From NCBI GenBank assembly GCA_020630875.1, contig JAHDIH010000004.1, positions 62,212-126,211 on the forward strand: a DNA stretch of 64,000 bases, in the 5' to 3' direction. Shown piece after piece: positions 42,553-50,776 of this stretch (positions are counted from its first letter, which is position 1; each line of letters begins with the position of its first letter). Made by a program: the position numbers and the translations under genes. The notes below the pieces were generated by a model, which worked only from the letters and a program-made list of their open reading frames with translations, had not been told where the DNA came from and searched no databases. Source of the stretch: Deltaproteobacteria bacterium. GTDB lineage: Bacteria; Myxococcota_A; Polyangia; Haliangiales; Haliangiaceae.

Positions 42553-43628
42553 TGCCGTGTTGCTTACTAATTCTGTCGGCGTGTGCGGATACCAAGCTGG
42601 AAATCAAGCTCGAGTTTGATGCCAGCAACGGTTGTCTGAGTAACGAGTGTGAGGACTATCCTTTGAATTGCGCCACCAGTGTATTGTTGCAGGTAAAATC
42701 CACTGACAACACCGTTATTTCCCGACAGTGCCGAGTCGTAAGCGGGAGTAACCTGTGCGGTCTTGCAGATATTGAAATCGTTCTTTCTGACCTTGAAACG
42801 GGGAGCAACACTTTAGAAATCGGAGTTTGGAACCAAGACTTACTTGATGAACCTACCGTTTGCCCAAGTGGCCCCCTCTTTGACCTGCAAGGGCTTCCCC
42901 TACCGATCTGGCCACCAATGGCGTTTGGAAGATCTGTTCCGGTTCAGTTGGGTGAAAGCGACACCATAGTAGTCCCACTAGCCTGCCCTTCAACTTCGTC
43001 TGTGACCACGCAATGCATGAATCGAAAAATAACAACCACAATGCGATTCTTCGAAAATCAACTACCGATAGATAGTCAAACTGCCAACGACGTTTCCATC
43101 GCTGACGTTTCTATTTCATTAGGAGCGCAGCAAGCCTTTGCTACCATAGTATCGGTACTACAGAGGATAATGCCCGAACCAGCCAATCCGTCGTGGCAAG
43201 GTTTTGGATCTCCGGCGACTCCGCAATGTTTGCAAGCCACACTTCCCCACGGACAGTTCCTAACTTGCAGCAACGAGCTGTCAGATGTAGTAACCTTGCC
43301 CTACGTAACAGTTGCTACGACGGAAGGGATTGACAGTTCCGTTGGTGGCATTCCGAGTCAAGGTATCACTTTGGGGATTGTAGTTGATCCCCTTGGAACA
43401 CCAGTATCCGGGGCGACAGTGAACGCTTCTGGCACAATAATGTATCCGCAAAGTGATGGGTCCTTGGGAGGAGTGGAAACAGATGTGAGTGGTACGTTCC
43501 TCAGTTTGGACTCCAACTTCCCAGACAACTTTACTGCTGAAAAAGGTTTCGAAGTTTCGACAAGTAGCATTGGCGGCAACGTGGTTGGTAACGTGACAGT
43601 ATTGGAATTGTATTTAGGACAACAGTAA
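42537..43628 (+). CDS. Lipoprotein with carboxypeptidase-regulatory-like domain
   Basis: 363 residues from ATG 42537 (MLQFLVPCCLLILSAC, lipobox LSAC). An upstream ATG at 42501 would add a polar prefix. The N-terminal half is Cys-rich (CLSNECEDYPLNC, QCRVVSGSNLC, ACPSTSSVTTQC). Near the C-terminus GIVVDPLGTPVSGATVNASG and a later GGVETDVSGTFLSL fit a carboxypeptidase-regulatory/CNA-B-like beta-sandwich. No enzymatic motif is seen. It overlaps the preceding gene by 16 bp and the small zinc-finger-like gene by one base (TAATG), so all three appear co-transcribed. Confidence 0.75.
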   Translation: MLQFLVPCCLLILSACADTKLEIKLEFDASNGCLSNECEDYPLNCATSVLLQVKSTDNTVISRQCRVVSGSNLCGLADIEIVLSDLETGSNTLEIGVWNQDLLDEPTVCPSGPLFDLQGLPLPIWPPMAFGRSVPVQLGESDTIVVPLACPSTSSVTTQCMNRKITTTMRFFENQLPIDSQTANDVSIADVSISLGAQQAFATIVSVLQRIMPEPANPSWQGFGSPATPQCLQATLPHGQFLTCSNELSDVVTLPYVTVATTEGIDSSVGGIPSQGITLGIVVDPLGTPVSGATVNASGTIMYPQSDGSLGGVETDVSGTFLSLDSNFPDNFTAEKGFEVSTSSIGGNVVGNVTVLELYLGQQ

Positions 43629-43897
43629 TGGAAGGTATTGCAGATTCAGTAGTTGTAGATAAGTGCGGTTACTGCGGCTTCTTTGAGAAGGAAACATGCG
43701 ACCGATGCAACCGACGACACCGACTCGTTAGTGCCCAGTTGGTTATGGAACCAAGCGTTCTTGTCTCGCAAATGCTCATCGAAGCAGAAGCCTCAGTGTC
43801 TCATGAGATTTTCGACCGTCTGTTCGAAGTCTATGTAATGTTTCCGGATGCCTTCAGCGCAAATGCGCTGCTAAGAATTCGCTCGCTCATCCGTTAA
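43628..43897 (+). CDS. Small zinc-ribbon-like protein
   Basis: 89 residues. CGYCGFFEKETCDRCNRRH gives a CxxC-x7-CxxC knuckle near the N-terminus, followed by a helical region (SVLVSQMLIEAEASVSHEIFDRLFEVYVMF). No signal peptide, so it is cytosolic. It starts inside the TAATG overlap with the lipoprotein stop, a strong sign of coupled translation, and its end overlaps the convergent pseudokinase gene by 11 bp. Not recognised as a named family; metal binding is inferred from the four cysteines. Confidence 0.68.
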   Translation: MEGIADSVVVDKCGYCGFFEKETCDRCNRRHRLVSAQLVMEPSVLVSQMLIEAEASVSHEIFDRLFEVYVMFPDAFSANALLRIRSLIR

Positions 43898-45074
43898 CGA
43901 CCATCCGCCGAGATACTTTTCCAAGCCGACGTCTGCACTCGTAGAGAACTTCCCAGATGGCCAACAGGACGCCGGGCCCTTGGGGGATCACACGATGAAC
44001 TCCCAATTGGTAAAGAAGAGCAATATCATCTGGTCCTGGGCGTCCGCCTACGTAGACAATCTTAGTCTCCGGAGCGGCTTTTTGCAGGTTGATGCACGCC
44101 TCGATTGGCTGCTCAGCAAACTCATGACTCACAAAAATCACGTCTAATTTTGCGCCTGCAGCGTACTTTTCAATATAGGTAAGATCGGACTTTACAGAAA
44201 CATCGATATGTCGATCCGTTCGCAGTACTTGATTTTCAATACGTTGTGCGATTGGTCCAGGCTCACTCGCAATCCACACGCGAATCGCTTCTTGCTGAAG
44301 CAGTATTCTTTGTCTTATGGTCCGGAATTGTCCTAGTAAGGCCTGCGCGTCAAAGTTCGTCAGCGTTTGCAGGTCAAGAATTTCGCACAGCAGATCGACT
44401 AACGGGGCGGGGACGTCAGGTACTTTTGATAAAGCGTCTCGCAAGGAAACCGCCGTTCTTGGCACACTCTCGTCGTTCAAAAGTAGTTGGCATGTCATTC
44501 TCGCCATGGCATAAATGTCGCGATTCCTAATATGGACGCCTTCTCTTCGTCGCTCTTTAGGAATCTTTGAAAGCGAGTCCGGATACTCCCCTTGGCCTAG
44601 CGCAAATTGAGAAAAGATGATGCGTTCGTCGTCGACTAGCGTGGTTCGCGTAGTAAGATCGCCGATGGCAAATCGGGCTTCGTGAACTGCCGCCAATGCA
44701 AAACAGACCCGCGACATGATTTCTAAAACATCCACCGTTCTCTTACGAGAGGCGATGAGCGAATTGAGCGAATTTGCAACGATCCTCTCTCCAATAATGA
44801 AGGGGATGCCAGCGTGTTGCCCAATACGATAGACCGCCGTGCTCACTTCTTGTGGCGCAGATTGCATTGCTTGCGCTTGATTCAAGAGCACGGACAAGTC
44901 GTTGGAGGAACGTATGGCGACATCACGATTTAGCCTAGTATCTTGTCCATGATAGAGTACACCGCCTCCAGAGACCGAAAGAACGTCGCGTACTACAATC
45001 CCATCTCCGAGGGATTGTCCCGGGTCGAATACTTTGGTTGGACCACTAGGCCCACTCTGCCTCCATGGCAACAT
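43887..45074 (-). CDS. Pseudokinase fused to a degenerate response-regulator receiver domain
   Basis: 395 residues. Residues ~20-270 follow the Hanks kinase plan but lack key residues: the ATP-anchoring VAIK is VAIR (Arg55), the HRDLKxxN loop reads IGDLTTRTT, and DFG reads SQF (155-157). Residues ~280-395 look like a receiver domain (VWIASEP, LDVIFVSHEF, KIVYVGGRP, VHRVIPQG), but the phospho-Asp is Ser, the Thr is Gly and the Lys is Gln. Both halves should be catalytically dead, so a scaffold or allosteric role is likely (inference). No membrane segment. A TACATT hexamer 8 nt before the ATG, with TTGGTT 16 nt further up, is a probable promoter. Confidence 0.78.
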   Translation of the reverse strand: MLPWRQSGPSGPTKVFDPGQSLGDGIVVRDVLSVSGGGVLYHGQDTRLNRDVAIRSSNDLSVLLNQAQAMQSAPQEVSTAVYRIGQHAGIPFIIGERIVANSLNSLIASRKRTVDVLEIMSRVCFALAAVHEARFAIGDLTTRTTLVDDERIIFSQFALGQGEYPDSLSKIPKERRREGVHIRNRDIYAMARMTCQLLLNDESVPRTAVSLRDALSKVPDVPAPLVDLLCEILDLQTLTNFDAQALLGQFRTIRQRILLQQEAIRVWIASEPGPIAQRIENQVLRTDRHIDVSVKSDLTYIEKYAAGAKLDVIFVSHEFAEQPIEACINLQKAAPETKIVYVGGRPGPDDIALLYQLGVHRVIPQGPGVLLAIWEVLYECRRRLGKVSRRMVVNG

Positions 45075-45134
45075 GGAGGGAAATGTAGCACTTTCTCACC
45101 AAAAACCAATCGAATTTTGAACTAAGTTCTTTAT

Positions 45135-45428
45135 TTATGAACGATTTTTTCCGATTTTGAGCGCTACTGCGACGCAAATCACAGAAGGAACCCACCAGTT
45201 CCATGCCAGTGGTATTTCCCGAGGCGCGTTGAAATAGACGTCACCGTCCCCCATGGTCACAGGAGTGGAGACTCTTGTAGTCCCCAAAACATCGTAAAGA
45301 CCGTAGATGCAAAGCCCAACAAATAAGCCCACAAGCAGTCCCGCGAGGGCAAGGACGCCCACTTCATCCCAGTCGACTTTACCAGATTGTTTACTAGGTC
45401 CGGACGCTAACTCTGAAAAAACGCTCAC
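45135..45428 (-). CDS. Small two-helix membrane protein
   Basis: 97 residues with two hydrophobic segments, VGVLALAGLLVGLFVGLCIYGLYDVL and WNWWVPSVICVAVALKIG, and a ~30-residue loop (TTRVSTPVTMGDGDVYFNAPREI) between them. The N-terminal ~25 residues are polar. No family recognised. It lies between the pseudouridine synthase gene and the pseudokinase gene on the same strand with short gaps (17 and 60 bp), so co-transcription with either is possible. Confidence 0.65.
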   Translation of the reverse strand: MSVFSELASGPSKQSGKVDWDEVGVLALAGLLVGLFVGLCIYGLYDVLGTTRVSTPVTMGDGDVYFNAPREIPLAWNWWVPSVICVAVALKIGKNRS

Positions 45429-45445
45429 GGCTCACCCTAGATAAG

Positions 45446-46276
45446 TCAGGTGATAACGTCAAGGGATTCGTATTTTTCCAGGAGGCCCCAAGGAGATTCA
45501 AACTCTACCCGTTTCTTGGTCGACGGATGATCGAACGACAACTGATGAGCGTGGAGTGCGTGATGGGCGAACTTCCACGAAGGGCCGCCATAGGTTTTGT
45601 CCCCTAGAATGGGATAACCGAGCTCTTGACAGTGAATTCGAATTTGGTGCGTTCGTCCTGTCTGCAAGGTTGCTTCGATTAAAGTGACGTCTCCTATTAC
45701 TTTTCTCGACACGATGGTCGTAAACGCTTCTTTTCCACCAATGGCGCTGTCACAACTAAATTCACCAGTCAATTGTCCTGCTACCAAACCGAGGTAACGT
45801 CGATTTACTTTCCGCTCCTTCATCTGTTGAGACAAGGATTGCTCAGCCAGTTCCGTTTTGGCAAACACCAATAGCCCGCTCGTCCCCAAATCCAATCGCT
45901 GTATCGTCCACAGAGATTCCCTGGACTGGGCCAACTGCCACTGAAGATTTCCTTTGTCACTTTCTAAGGTTGGAACGGAGTGAAGACCTGCCGGTTTTAC
46001 CACCACCACTACCTGTTGATCTTCGAAGACCACCCGATGCTCAGGAGCATTTTTTACTACCGCCATAGTGGTACCGACGGTGACTTTAACTTTTTGGCCG
46101 GTGCGAAGTTTTCGACTCGCTTGTTTCACCCGTTTGCCGTCCACGAACACCCCGCCTAGGTCGATTACCTTACGAGATTTCCGTCTCGACAGAGAGGGGA
46201 TAGAGCCTGGAATAATCTGGTCCAGACGCTGTCCACTAAGATGCTCTTGAACAGAGAACTCGAACTTCTCAGACAC
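45446..46276 (-). CDS. RluA-family RNA pseudouridine synthase with S4 domain
   Basis: 276 residues. The N-terminal S4-like RNA-binding domain (RLDQIIPGSIPSLSRRKSRKVIDLGGVFVDGKRV) is followed by an RluA catalytic domain. The signature RLDLGTSGLLVFAK contains catalytic Asp129 (usual form RLDxxTSG), and LQTGRTHQIRIHCQELGYPILGD is the family RNA-recognition segment. It isomerises uridines in rRNA or tRNA; the position cannot be predicted. The ATG overlaps the last base of the PEBP gene stop, so the two are coupled. A second RluA-like gene occurs at 57.8 kb. Confidence 0.92.
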   Translation of the reverse strand: MSEKFEFSVQEHLSGQRLDQIIPGSIPSLSRRKSRKVIDLGGVFVDGKRVKQASRKLRTGQKVKVTVGTTMAVVKNAPEHRVVFEDQQVVVVVKPAGLHSVPTLESDKGNLQWQLAQSRESLWTIQRLDLGTSGLLVFAKTELAEQSLSQQMKERKVNRRYLGLVAGQLTGEFSCDSAIGGKEAFTTIVSRKVIGDVTLIEATLQTGRTHQIRIHCQELGYPILGDKTYGGPSWKFAHHALHAHQLSFDHPSTKKRVEFESPWGLLEKYESLDVIT

Positions 46277-46902
46277 TAAACAGCCTCAGGATTAATAGCA
46301 TAGGTAACTTCCATCGCATCGGTCCCAAGAACGTGGCTGCCGATAACTTGCATCACCACGTCTCCCGTCAAGATGTCCTCTCCAGGAAAGCGCTCAATGT
46401 CTAAAGCGTAAAGCTGAAAAATATAATGATGGATGATGGTGTCATTCCACGGTGGACACGGACCATCGTAGTTAAAGTATTCGCCAGCCATTGCATCATC
46501 GCCAGCAAACCAACCGACGTAGTCATTAGTACCGGCTCGTGCACCACCTGCCGCTTGCGGCCCAGGTTTACCTCGAGGAACCACTCCTTTAGAATGCAGC
46601 CCTTCTGCGAGTTCTCCTTGCGCGGGATCTATGTCAACTAGTACCCAGTGGTAAAAGTCGACTCGTGCTAAAGTAGCAGGAACAACCTTCCCTTCCTGAT
46701 TTACATCCGTGCCAATGCTAGGTACGTCCCTATCGTGCATGGTCAGTACTAATGATTTCGTTCCTATCGGAAGGTCCAGCCACCCAATTTGCGGGCTTAT
46801 GTTTTGGCTGAACGACACGTGACTTGCTGCATCATATTTACCAAATGCATACTGTGGAGCTAAAGCGCTTCCCGCTGTCATACTCGAACTCGTCAATTTC
46901 AT
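46276..46902 (-). CDS. YbhB/PEBP family protein
   Basis: Phosphatidylethanolamine-binding/Raf-kinase-inhibitor-like protein, 208 residues. Family features: NISPQIGWLDLPIGTKSLVLTMHDRDVP, FYHWVLVDIDP, a Gly-rich stretch before YFNYDGPCPPWND and HHYIFQLYALD. These small-ligand-binding proteins have no established enzymatic role in bacteria. I chose ATG 46902 (MKLTSSSM), which matches the family start; the open frame extends upstream to 46980. It is larger than E. coli YbhB (~158) because of internal insertions. Its stop shares a base with the pseudouridine synthase start. Confidence 0.88.
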   Translation of the reverse strand: MKLTSSSMTAGSALAPQYAFGKYDAASHVSFSQNISPQIGWLDLPIGTKSLVLTMHDRDVPSIGTDVNQEGKVVPATLARVDFYHWVLVDIDPAQGELAEGLHSKGVVPRGKPGPQAAGGARAGTNDYVGWFAGDDAMAGEYFNYDGPCPPWNDTIIHHYIFQLYALDIERFPGEDILTGDVVMQVIGSHVLGTDAMEVTYAINPEAV

Positions 46903-47059
46903 AGAGGTCACTGGATACCACAGGATAGCCGGGAATGTGAAAAGAACTCCAACCTTACTAATGCCTGGAAAAGGTTCCACAAAAGTAAATCGAGGCGTCC
47001 CATCAGGATTAAATACCAGTACGCGAGACGGAAGCTACAACCTTAGATTAAGTTACCGT

Positions 47060-48436
47060 ATGACTACAGTAACTTTTCTTGGTGCCGCCGGGACCGTAAC
47101 TGGAAGTAGGCATCTGGTCACCCACAACGGCCAAACTATTCTTCTGGACTGCGGGCTATTTCAAGGAAAAAAAAAGTGGCGCCAGCGAAACTGGCAACCG
47201 ATAGGATTCGACGTTTCAAAGCTCGATGCAATCATTGTTAGTCACGCTCACATTGATCATACCGGGTATCTTCCGCGACTCATAAAGGAGGGTTTCAAAG
47301 GAAAAATATTTTCAACTCCCGCCACCCGCGATCTGCTTGCAATCATGCTTCCCGACTCAGGCAGAATCCAAGAGGAAGATGCCCGCTACGCAAACAAGAA
47401 AAAGTTCACGAAACACAAACCAGCGCAACCTCTGTATACAGAGAAAGATGCCGCCAAAACCATTCCGATGATTCAAGCGGTACCTTACGCGACAGACACC
47501 CATATTGTCTCCGGTGTTTCTCTTAGTTTCTCTAGGGCGGGACATATTCTAGGAAGCGCCGCGATCACGCTCGATTTTAACAACGGCAAGCGACTTGTTT
47601 TTTCTGGCGACCTGGGCCGCTACGACACGCCTATCGTTTGCGATCCAGAACCCCTGGATACCACTACAGCATTGATAATCGAATGCACTTACGGAGATCG
47701 CAAACACTCTGACGCCGATCCGGTGGCTGACCTTGCTACTGAAGTAGAGAAAATCGTCAAAGAGAAAGGTTGCCTAATTATTCCGGCATTCGCTATCGGT
47801 CGTACTCAACATATCTTGTACATACTCAGAAAGCTTCAGGATGACGGTCGCATACCTCCGCTGCCAATCTACGTTGACAGTCCTATGGCATGCAATGCCA
47901 CCCCGCTCTACTTGATGCACAGGGAAGAGCACGATGATGAAATGGCAAACATCATTGTAAGAGGCGAGGAACCCATCCATCCCAAACACGTTTCGTTTTG
48001 CAGAAGTGTGGCGCAGTCAAGAGCAATAAACGACGACCCAGGACCGTGCATCATCATATCCGCAAGCGGGATGGCCACGGGCGGACGAGTACTTCACCAC
48101 CTTAAACGACGGTTACCGAGCAAGAAAACCACAGTTCTTTTTGTTGGTTACCAAGCCTACGGTACCCGTGGACGGCGCCTTCTCGAAGGAGAAAAAGAAG
48201 TAAAGATTCACGGAGAATGGATTCCGGTAAACGCCAAAATTGGCCAGGTTTACGGTTTTTCAGGACACGCAGATTACGAAGAAACAGAACGCTGGCTTGA
48301 TTCATTAAAGAAGCCACCTGAAAATACCTATTGCGTGCATGGCGAACCTTCCGGCCTTGAAGGGATGGCGGAAAAATTACGTAAAAGAGGCTGGAACGTT
48401 TCCGTCCCAGCCCTTGGTGACACTGTCGAACTTTAA
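47060..48436 (+). CDS. MBL-fold beta-CASP exonuclease/RNA-processing protein
   Basis: 458 residues of the metallo-beta-lactamase plus beta-CASP type (CPSF73-like/YSH1-like bacterial RNases). Metal motifs: HAHIDHTGYLP (HxHxDH), RAGHILGSAAI, SGDLGRYDTPI (Asp), FSGHADYEE (His) and a C-terminal CVHGEP His. The beta-CASP insert is seen between ~200 and 380 (IIPAFAIGRTQHILYIL, SASGMATGGRVLHHLKRRL, VGYQAYGTRGRRLL). It probably processes RNA as an endo/exonuclease. ATG 47060 (MTTVTFLGAAGTVTGSRHL) matches the family start and is 7 nt after TTAAGT; the open frame runs upstream to 46937. Confidence 0.92.
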   Translation: MTTVTFLGAAGTVTGSRHLVTHNGQTILLDCGLFQGKKKWRQRNWQPIGFDVSKLDAIIVSHAHIDHTGYLPRLIKEGFKGKIFSTPATRDLLAIMLPDSGRIQEEDARYANKKKFTKHKPAQPLYTEKDAAKTIPMIQAVPYATDTHIVSGVSLSFSRAGHILGSAAITLDFNNGKRLVFSGDLGRYDTPIVCDPEPLDTTTALIIECTYGDRKHSDADPVADLATEVEKIVKEKGCLIIPAFAIGRTQHILYILRKLQDDGRIPPLPIYVDSPMACNATPLYLMHREEHDDEMANIIVRGEEPIHPKHVSFCRSVAQSRAINDDPGPCIIISASGMATGGRVLHHLKRRLPSKKTTVLFVGYQAYGTRGRRLLEGEKEVKIHGEWIPVNAKIGQVYGFSGHADYEETERWLDSLKKPPENTYCVHGEPSGLEGMAEKLRKRGWNVSVPALGDTVEL

Positions 48437-48439
48437 AAA

Positions 48440-49522
48440 CTACAGTGCGGCTTCGTTTGTCTTTGCACTGGGTAGGCAGCCGAATTTTTCGATAAGAATA
48501 TTATCGACTTCATCCGCCGCCATCGCCAAACCAGAAATATCTTTGATAATTTTTTCTCTGCGTGAGGGATTGAAAATATCGGAAAGATGTTGCTCGTTAC
48601 CGAGATAGATCGTGCCATCAGACTCTAATCGGAACGAGTAGTTAGGATTTTCGTAAGACAAAAGATAACGCAGCGTTTCTTTTGGCTTCTTTGGAAGCTT
48701 TGCTACTGGTGACGTTACGATCATGTGTTCCCTGGAATACAGTCGCGTAATGATTTGGGCACTTCCTTGAAAGAATCGCCAAAAGTGATACCCAGAGCGA
48801 GTAAGCACAGGATTATGGCCAAGCTTTGTAAACGCCGCTTCCACAACTTCGGCAAGTGGACTGAGATTTTCTTCAGGGAACAAGTCACCTGGCGCAAGTT
48901 CAACTCCACAGGAGTCACAGTAATCTTCTGGCGTAAAAAGTAGTGACTCACAAGAGTGACACTTTGCCGCGTACTTTCCTTCCCCTTCACTAGTGTACAA
49001 GTCGATATCGGTCTTGAGATGAGAAACAGGCAATGAGAATCCCATGTTGTCTGCCGCTTCAAACTTACAGGTGGTAACGCCAATCACTTTGGACTGGTCG
49101 TCGATCATCGGGCCACCGCTGTTACCGGGATTGACTGCCGCGTCAGTCTGAATGTACTTGAGTCCAGATAAGTCTTGTTGATTGGCAGAGACAACACCTT
49201 GAGTAATCGAGAACGGCATGCCAAAGGGATAACCGTGCACATGAACCGCTGCACCAACATCTGGAAGTCCATCAGAAAAGCCTAACTTCGCCCCCGTGAG
49301 AGTTTCTTTAGGGCGAACCAAAGCGAGATCCCAAGCCGGGTCGATAAACGCAACCTCTCCTAGAATTCTTCTTTTATCATCGAATTCAATCGCTAGTTCG
49401 GTGGAACCTTCGACAACATGATGATTCGTTGCTAAGTACTCCGTACCCTCACAAGCAAAGCCAGTACCTGTACCAAAGGCCGTACAGATTTTGTAGATTC
49501 CATGTTCGTTTCCGTTGCTCAT
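48440..49522 (-). CDS. Cytosolic trypsin-like serine protease with zinc ribbon and YbjN-like domain
   Basis: 360 residues without a signal peptide. An HtrA/DegP-like chymotrypsin-fold domain spans ~8-175 with the triad His35 (TNHHVV), Asp65 (DPAWDLALV) and Ser135 (NPGNSGGP). No PDZ domain follows. Instead there is a four-Cys ribbon (Cys188, 191, 202, 205) and then an alpha/beta domain (~215-345) that resembles YbjN/type III secretion-chaperone-like folds. Export-dependent HtrA proteases normally have PDZ domains and a signal, so this is an unusual intracellular layout. Its ATG overlaps the stop of the next protein by 4 bp (ATGA). Confidence 0.82.
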   Translation of the reverse strand: MSNGNEHGIYKICTAFGTGTGFACEGTEYLATNHHVVEGSTELAIEFDDKRRILGEVAFIDPAWDLALVRPKETLTGAKLGFSDGLPDVGAAVHVHGYPFGMPFSITQGVVSANQQDLSGLKYIQTDAAVNPGNSGGPMIDDQSKVIGVTTCKFEAADNMGFSLPVSHLKTDIDLYTSEGEGKYAAKCHSCESLLFTPEDYCDSCGVELAPGDLFPEENLSPLAEVVEAAFTKLGHNPVLTRSGYHFWRFFQGSAQIITRLYSREHMIVTSPVAKLPKKPKETLRYLLSYENPNYSFRLESDGTIYLGNEQHLSDIFNPSRREKIIKDISGLAMAADEVDNILIEKFGCLPSAKTNEAAL

Positions 49523-50715
49523 TGTCCTGACTCCATTTCTCGGCTGTGATCGGCAAGCTCTTGCTTAGCCTGCTGGTAGTAATCGACGCCATCTTTTTTG
49601 GATTCTTCCTGATGACCAATAATATTCGCGTACATCTCTGCCAAAATTTCAGCAGCTTCTCTGCATGGTTTCCCTGCCGCATTCGCAAAACCTTGCACGT
49701 AGTATTCCATGACCTTAGAAGGCAACTGAAAACGACGAATGTCCTCATAGCCATTGTGCAGATAAACCATTACCGCTTCTTGGTACTTCTTTCCTTGGCG
49801 CATATTCGCAGCACTTCCAATAGGATCCCCCAAAGCCTTTTGGTACCAAGCAAGATCTACTTTTTCTTTTTGCGGCAAAATAAACTTGGCATCGTACAAA
49901 CTATCGGCAATTGCGGACTCAGGTTCCTCTAGGTACTTTTCAAGTGCCTTTTTACCTGCGCTGATACGCTGCGACCCACTCTTAGACTTGTCATCGATCT
50001 GACGGTAGAACTTACCGAACGAAGAACGCAAATATCCTTGCGGACTCAAAGTCCAACGCAGTCTCTCCATCGTCATATCGAGACTTAGGTACGCCATTCT
50101 GAGATTTTGTTTGCCTTCCCAAAACGTCGCCAGCTCAAGCCCTTCCTTGATGATGGTTTGATAGGCAAGGTACCCATTACTTAGTTTCTCACCTGCCCAT
50201 GGAGTTACGGCTAATTCATTGAGACGGGTAGCGCCAAATTGCTCCACAAAAAGATCGTCATTGGCATCTGCAACTAAGCAGATGCAACGCATGATATCCA
50301 AGAGTTTTGCCGGATGACAACCGGCAAGCTCATCACTGTATTGAATTGATAAGTCATCCTCTTTCAACACGAACCGACTTAGGTTGAGATTCTCCCCTAC
50401 TTCCATGGCTTTTCGCATCATTGCGATGGCCCGACCGCCTTCTGGTAGCTTCAGGAAGGGAACGAAGATTGAAAACTCACTGTCGGTAACGTGAAATTGC
50501 AATTGAACCGAACCATGCTCTAGCTTCATGTTGGAACCAACAACCGAATCGCCAGAAACTACGCTGGGGTCGAGGTATTTTACGAACTTCGTAAGACTTG
50601 CCGGATAGTTTTCGGCTTCATAATCTGCAATGGCAGCATCCCAAAGGGATTCGTCGGGAGAAGAAGAAGCGTCGGTAACAACCAACGGCGCGATGAATGA
50701 GGGCGCGTTCTGCAT
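49519..50715 (-). CDS. YbjN/T3SS-chaperone-like domain protein, partner of the protease
   Basis: 398 residues, cytosolic. Residues ~55-165 (LEHGSVQLQFHVTDSEFSIFVPF, MMRKAMEVGENLNLSRFVLKEDDLSIQYSDE, LLDIMRCICLVADANDDLFVEQFG) have the helix-strand order of YbjN-like domains, similar in kind to the C-terminal domain of the downstream protease. The remainder is helical (TPR-like in places), for example SAANMRQGKKYQEAVMVYLHNG. I do not recognise a named family. It leads the two-gene operon: the ATG is 7 nt after TACCTT, with TTGCTT 18 nt upstream, and its stop overlaps the protease start (ATGA). A regulator or substrate adaptor of the protease is one plausible role. Confidence 0.7.
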   Translation of the reverse strand: MQNAPSFIAPLVVTDASSSPDESLWDAAIADYEAENYPASLTKFVKYLDPSVVSGDSVVGSNMKLEHGSVQLQFHVTDSEFSIFVPFLKLPEGGRAIAMMRKAMEVGENLNLSRFVLKEDDLSIQYSDELAGCHPAKLLDIMRCICLVADANDDLFVEQFGATRLNELAVTPWAGEKLSNGYLAYQTIIKEGLELATFWEGKQNLRMAYLSLDMTMERLRWTLSPQGYLRSSFGKFYRQIDDKSKSGSQRISAGKKALEKYLEEPESAIADSLYDAKFILPQKEKVDLAWYQKALGDPIGSAANMRQGKKYQEAVMVYLHNGYEDIRRFQLPSKVMEYYVQGFANAAGKPCREAAEILAEMYANIIGHQEESKKDGVDYYQQAKQELADHSREMESGQ

Positions 50716-50776
50716 TTCAGCAAGGTACCATCAGCGCGATTGACCAAGCAATTCTCCCCTACGACAAAATACGTCG

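Noticed and set aside
46937-47059. Upstream extension of the beta-CASP protein
   Set aside because: It overlaps the PEBP start region, is not conserved-looking, and MTTVTFLGAAGTVTG at 47060 is the family N-terminus with a -10-like site 7 nt upstream.
48440-50715. Protease operon as a classical periplasmic HtrA/DegP system
   Set aside because: No signal peptide or membrane anchor and no PDZ domain; the zinc ribbon also points to the cytosol.
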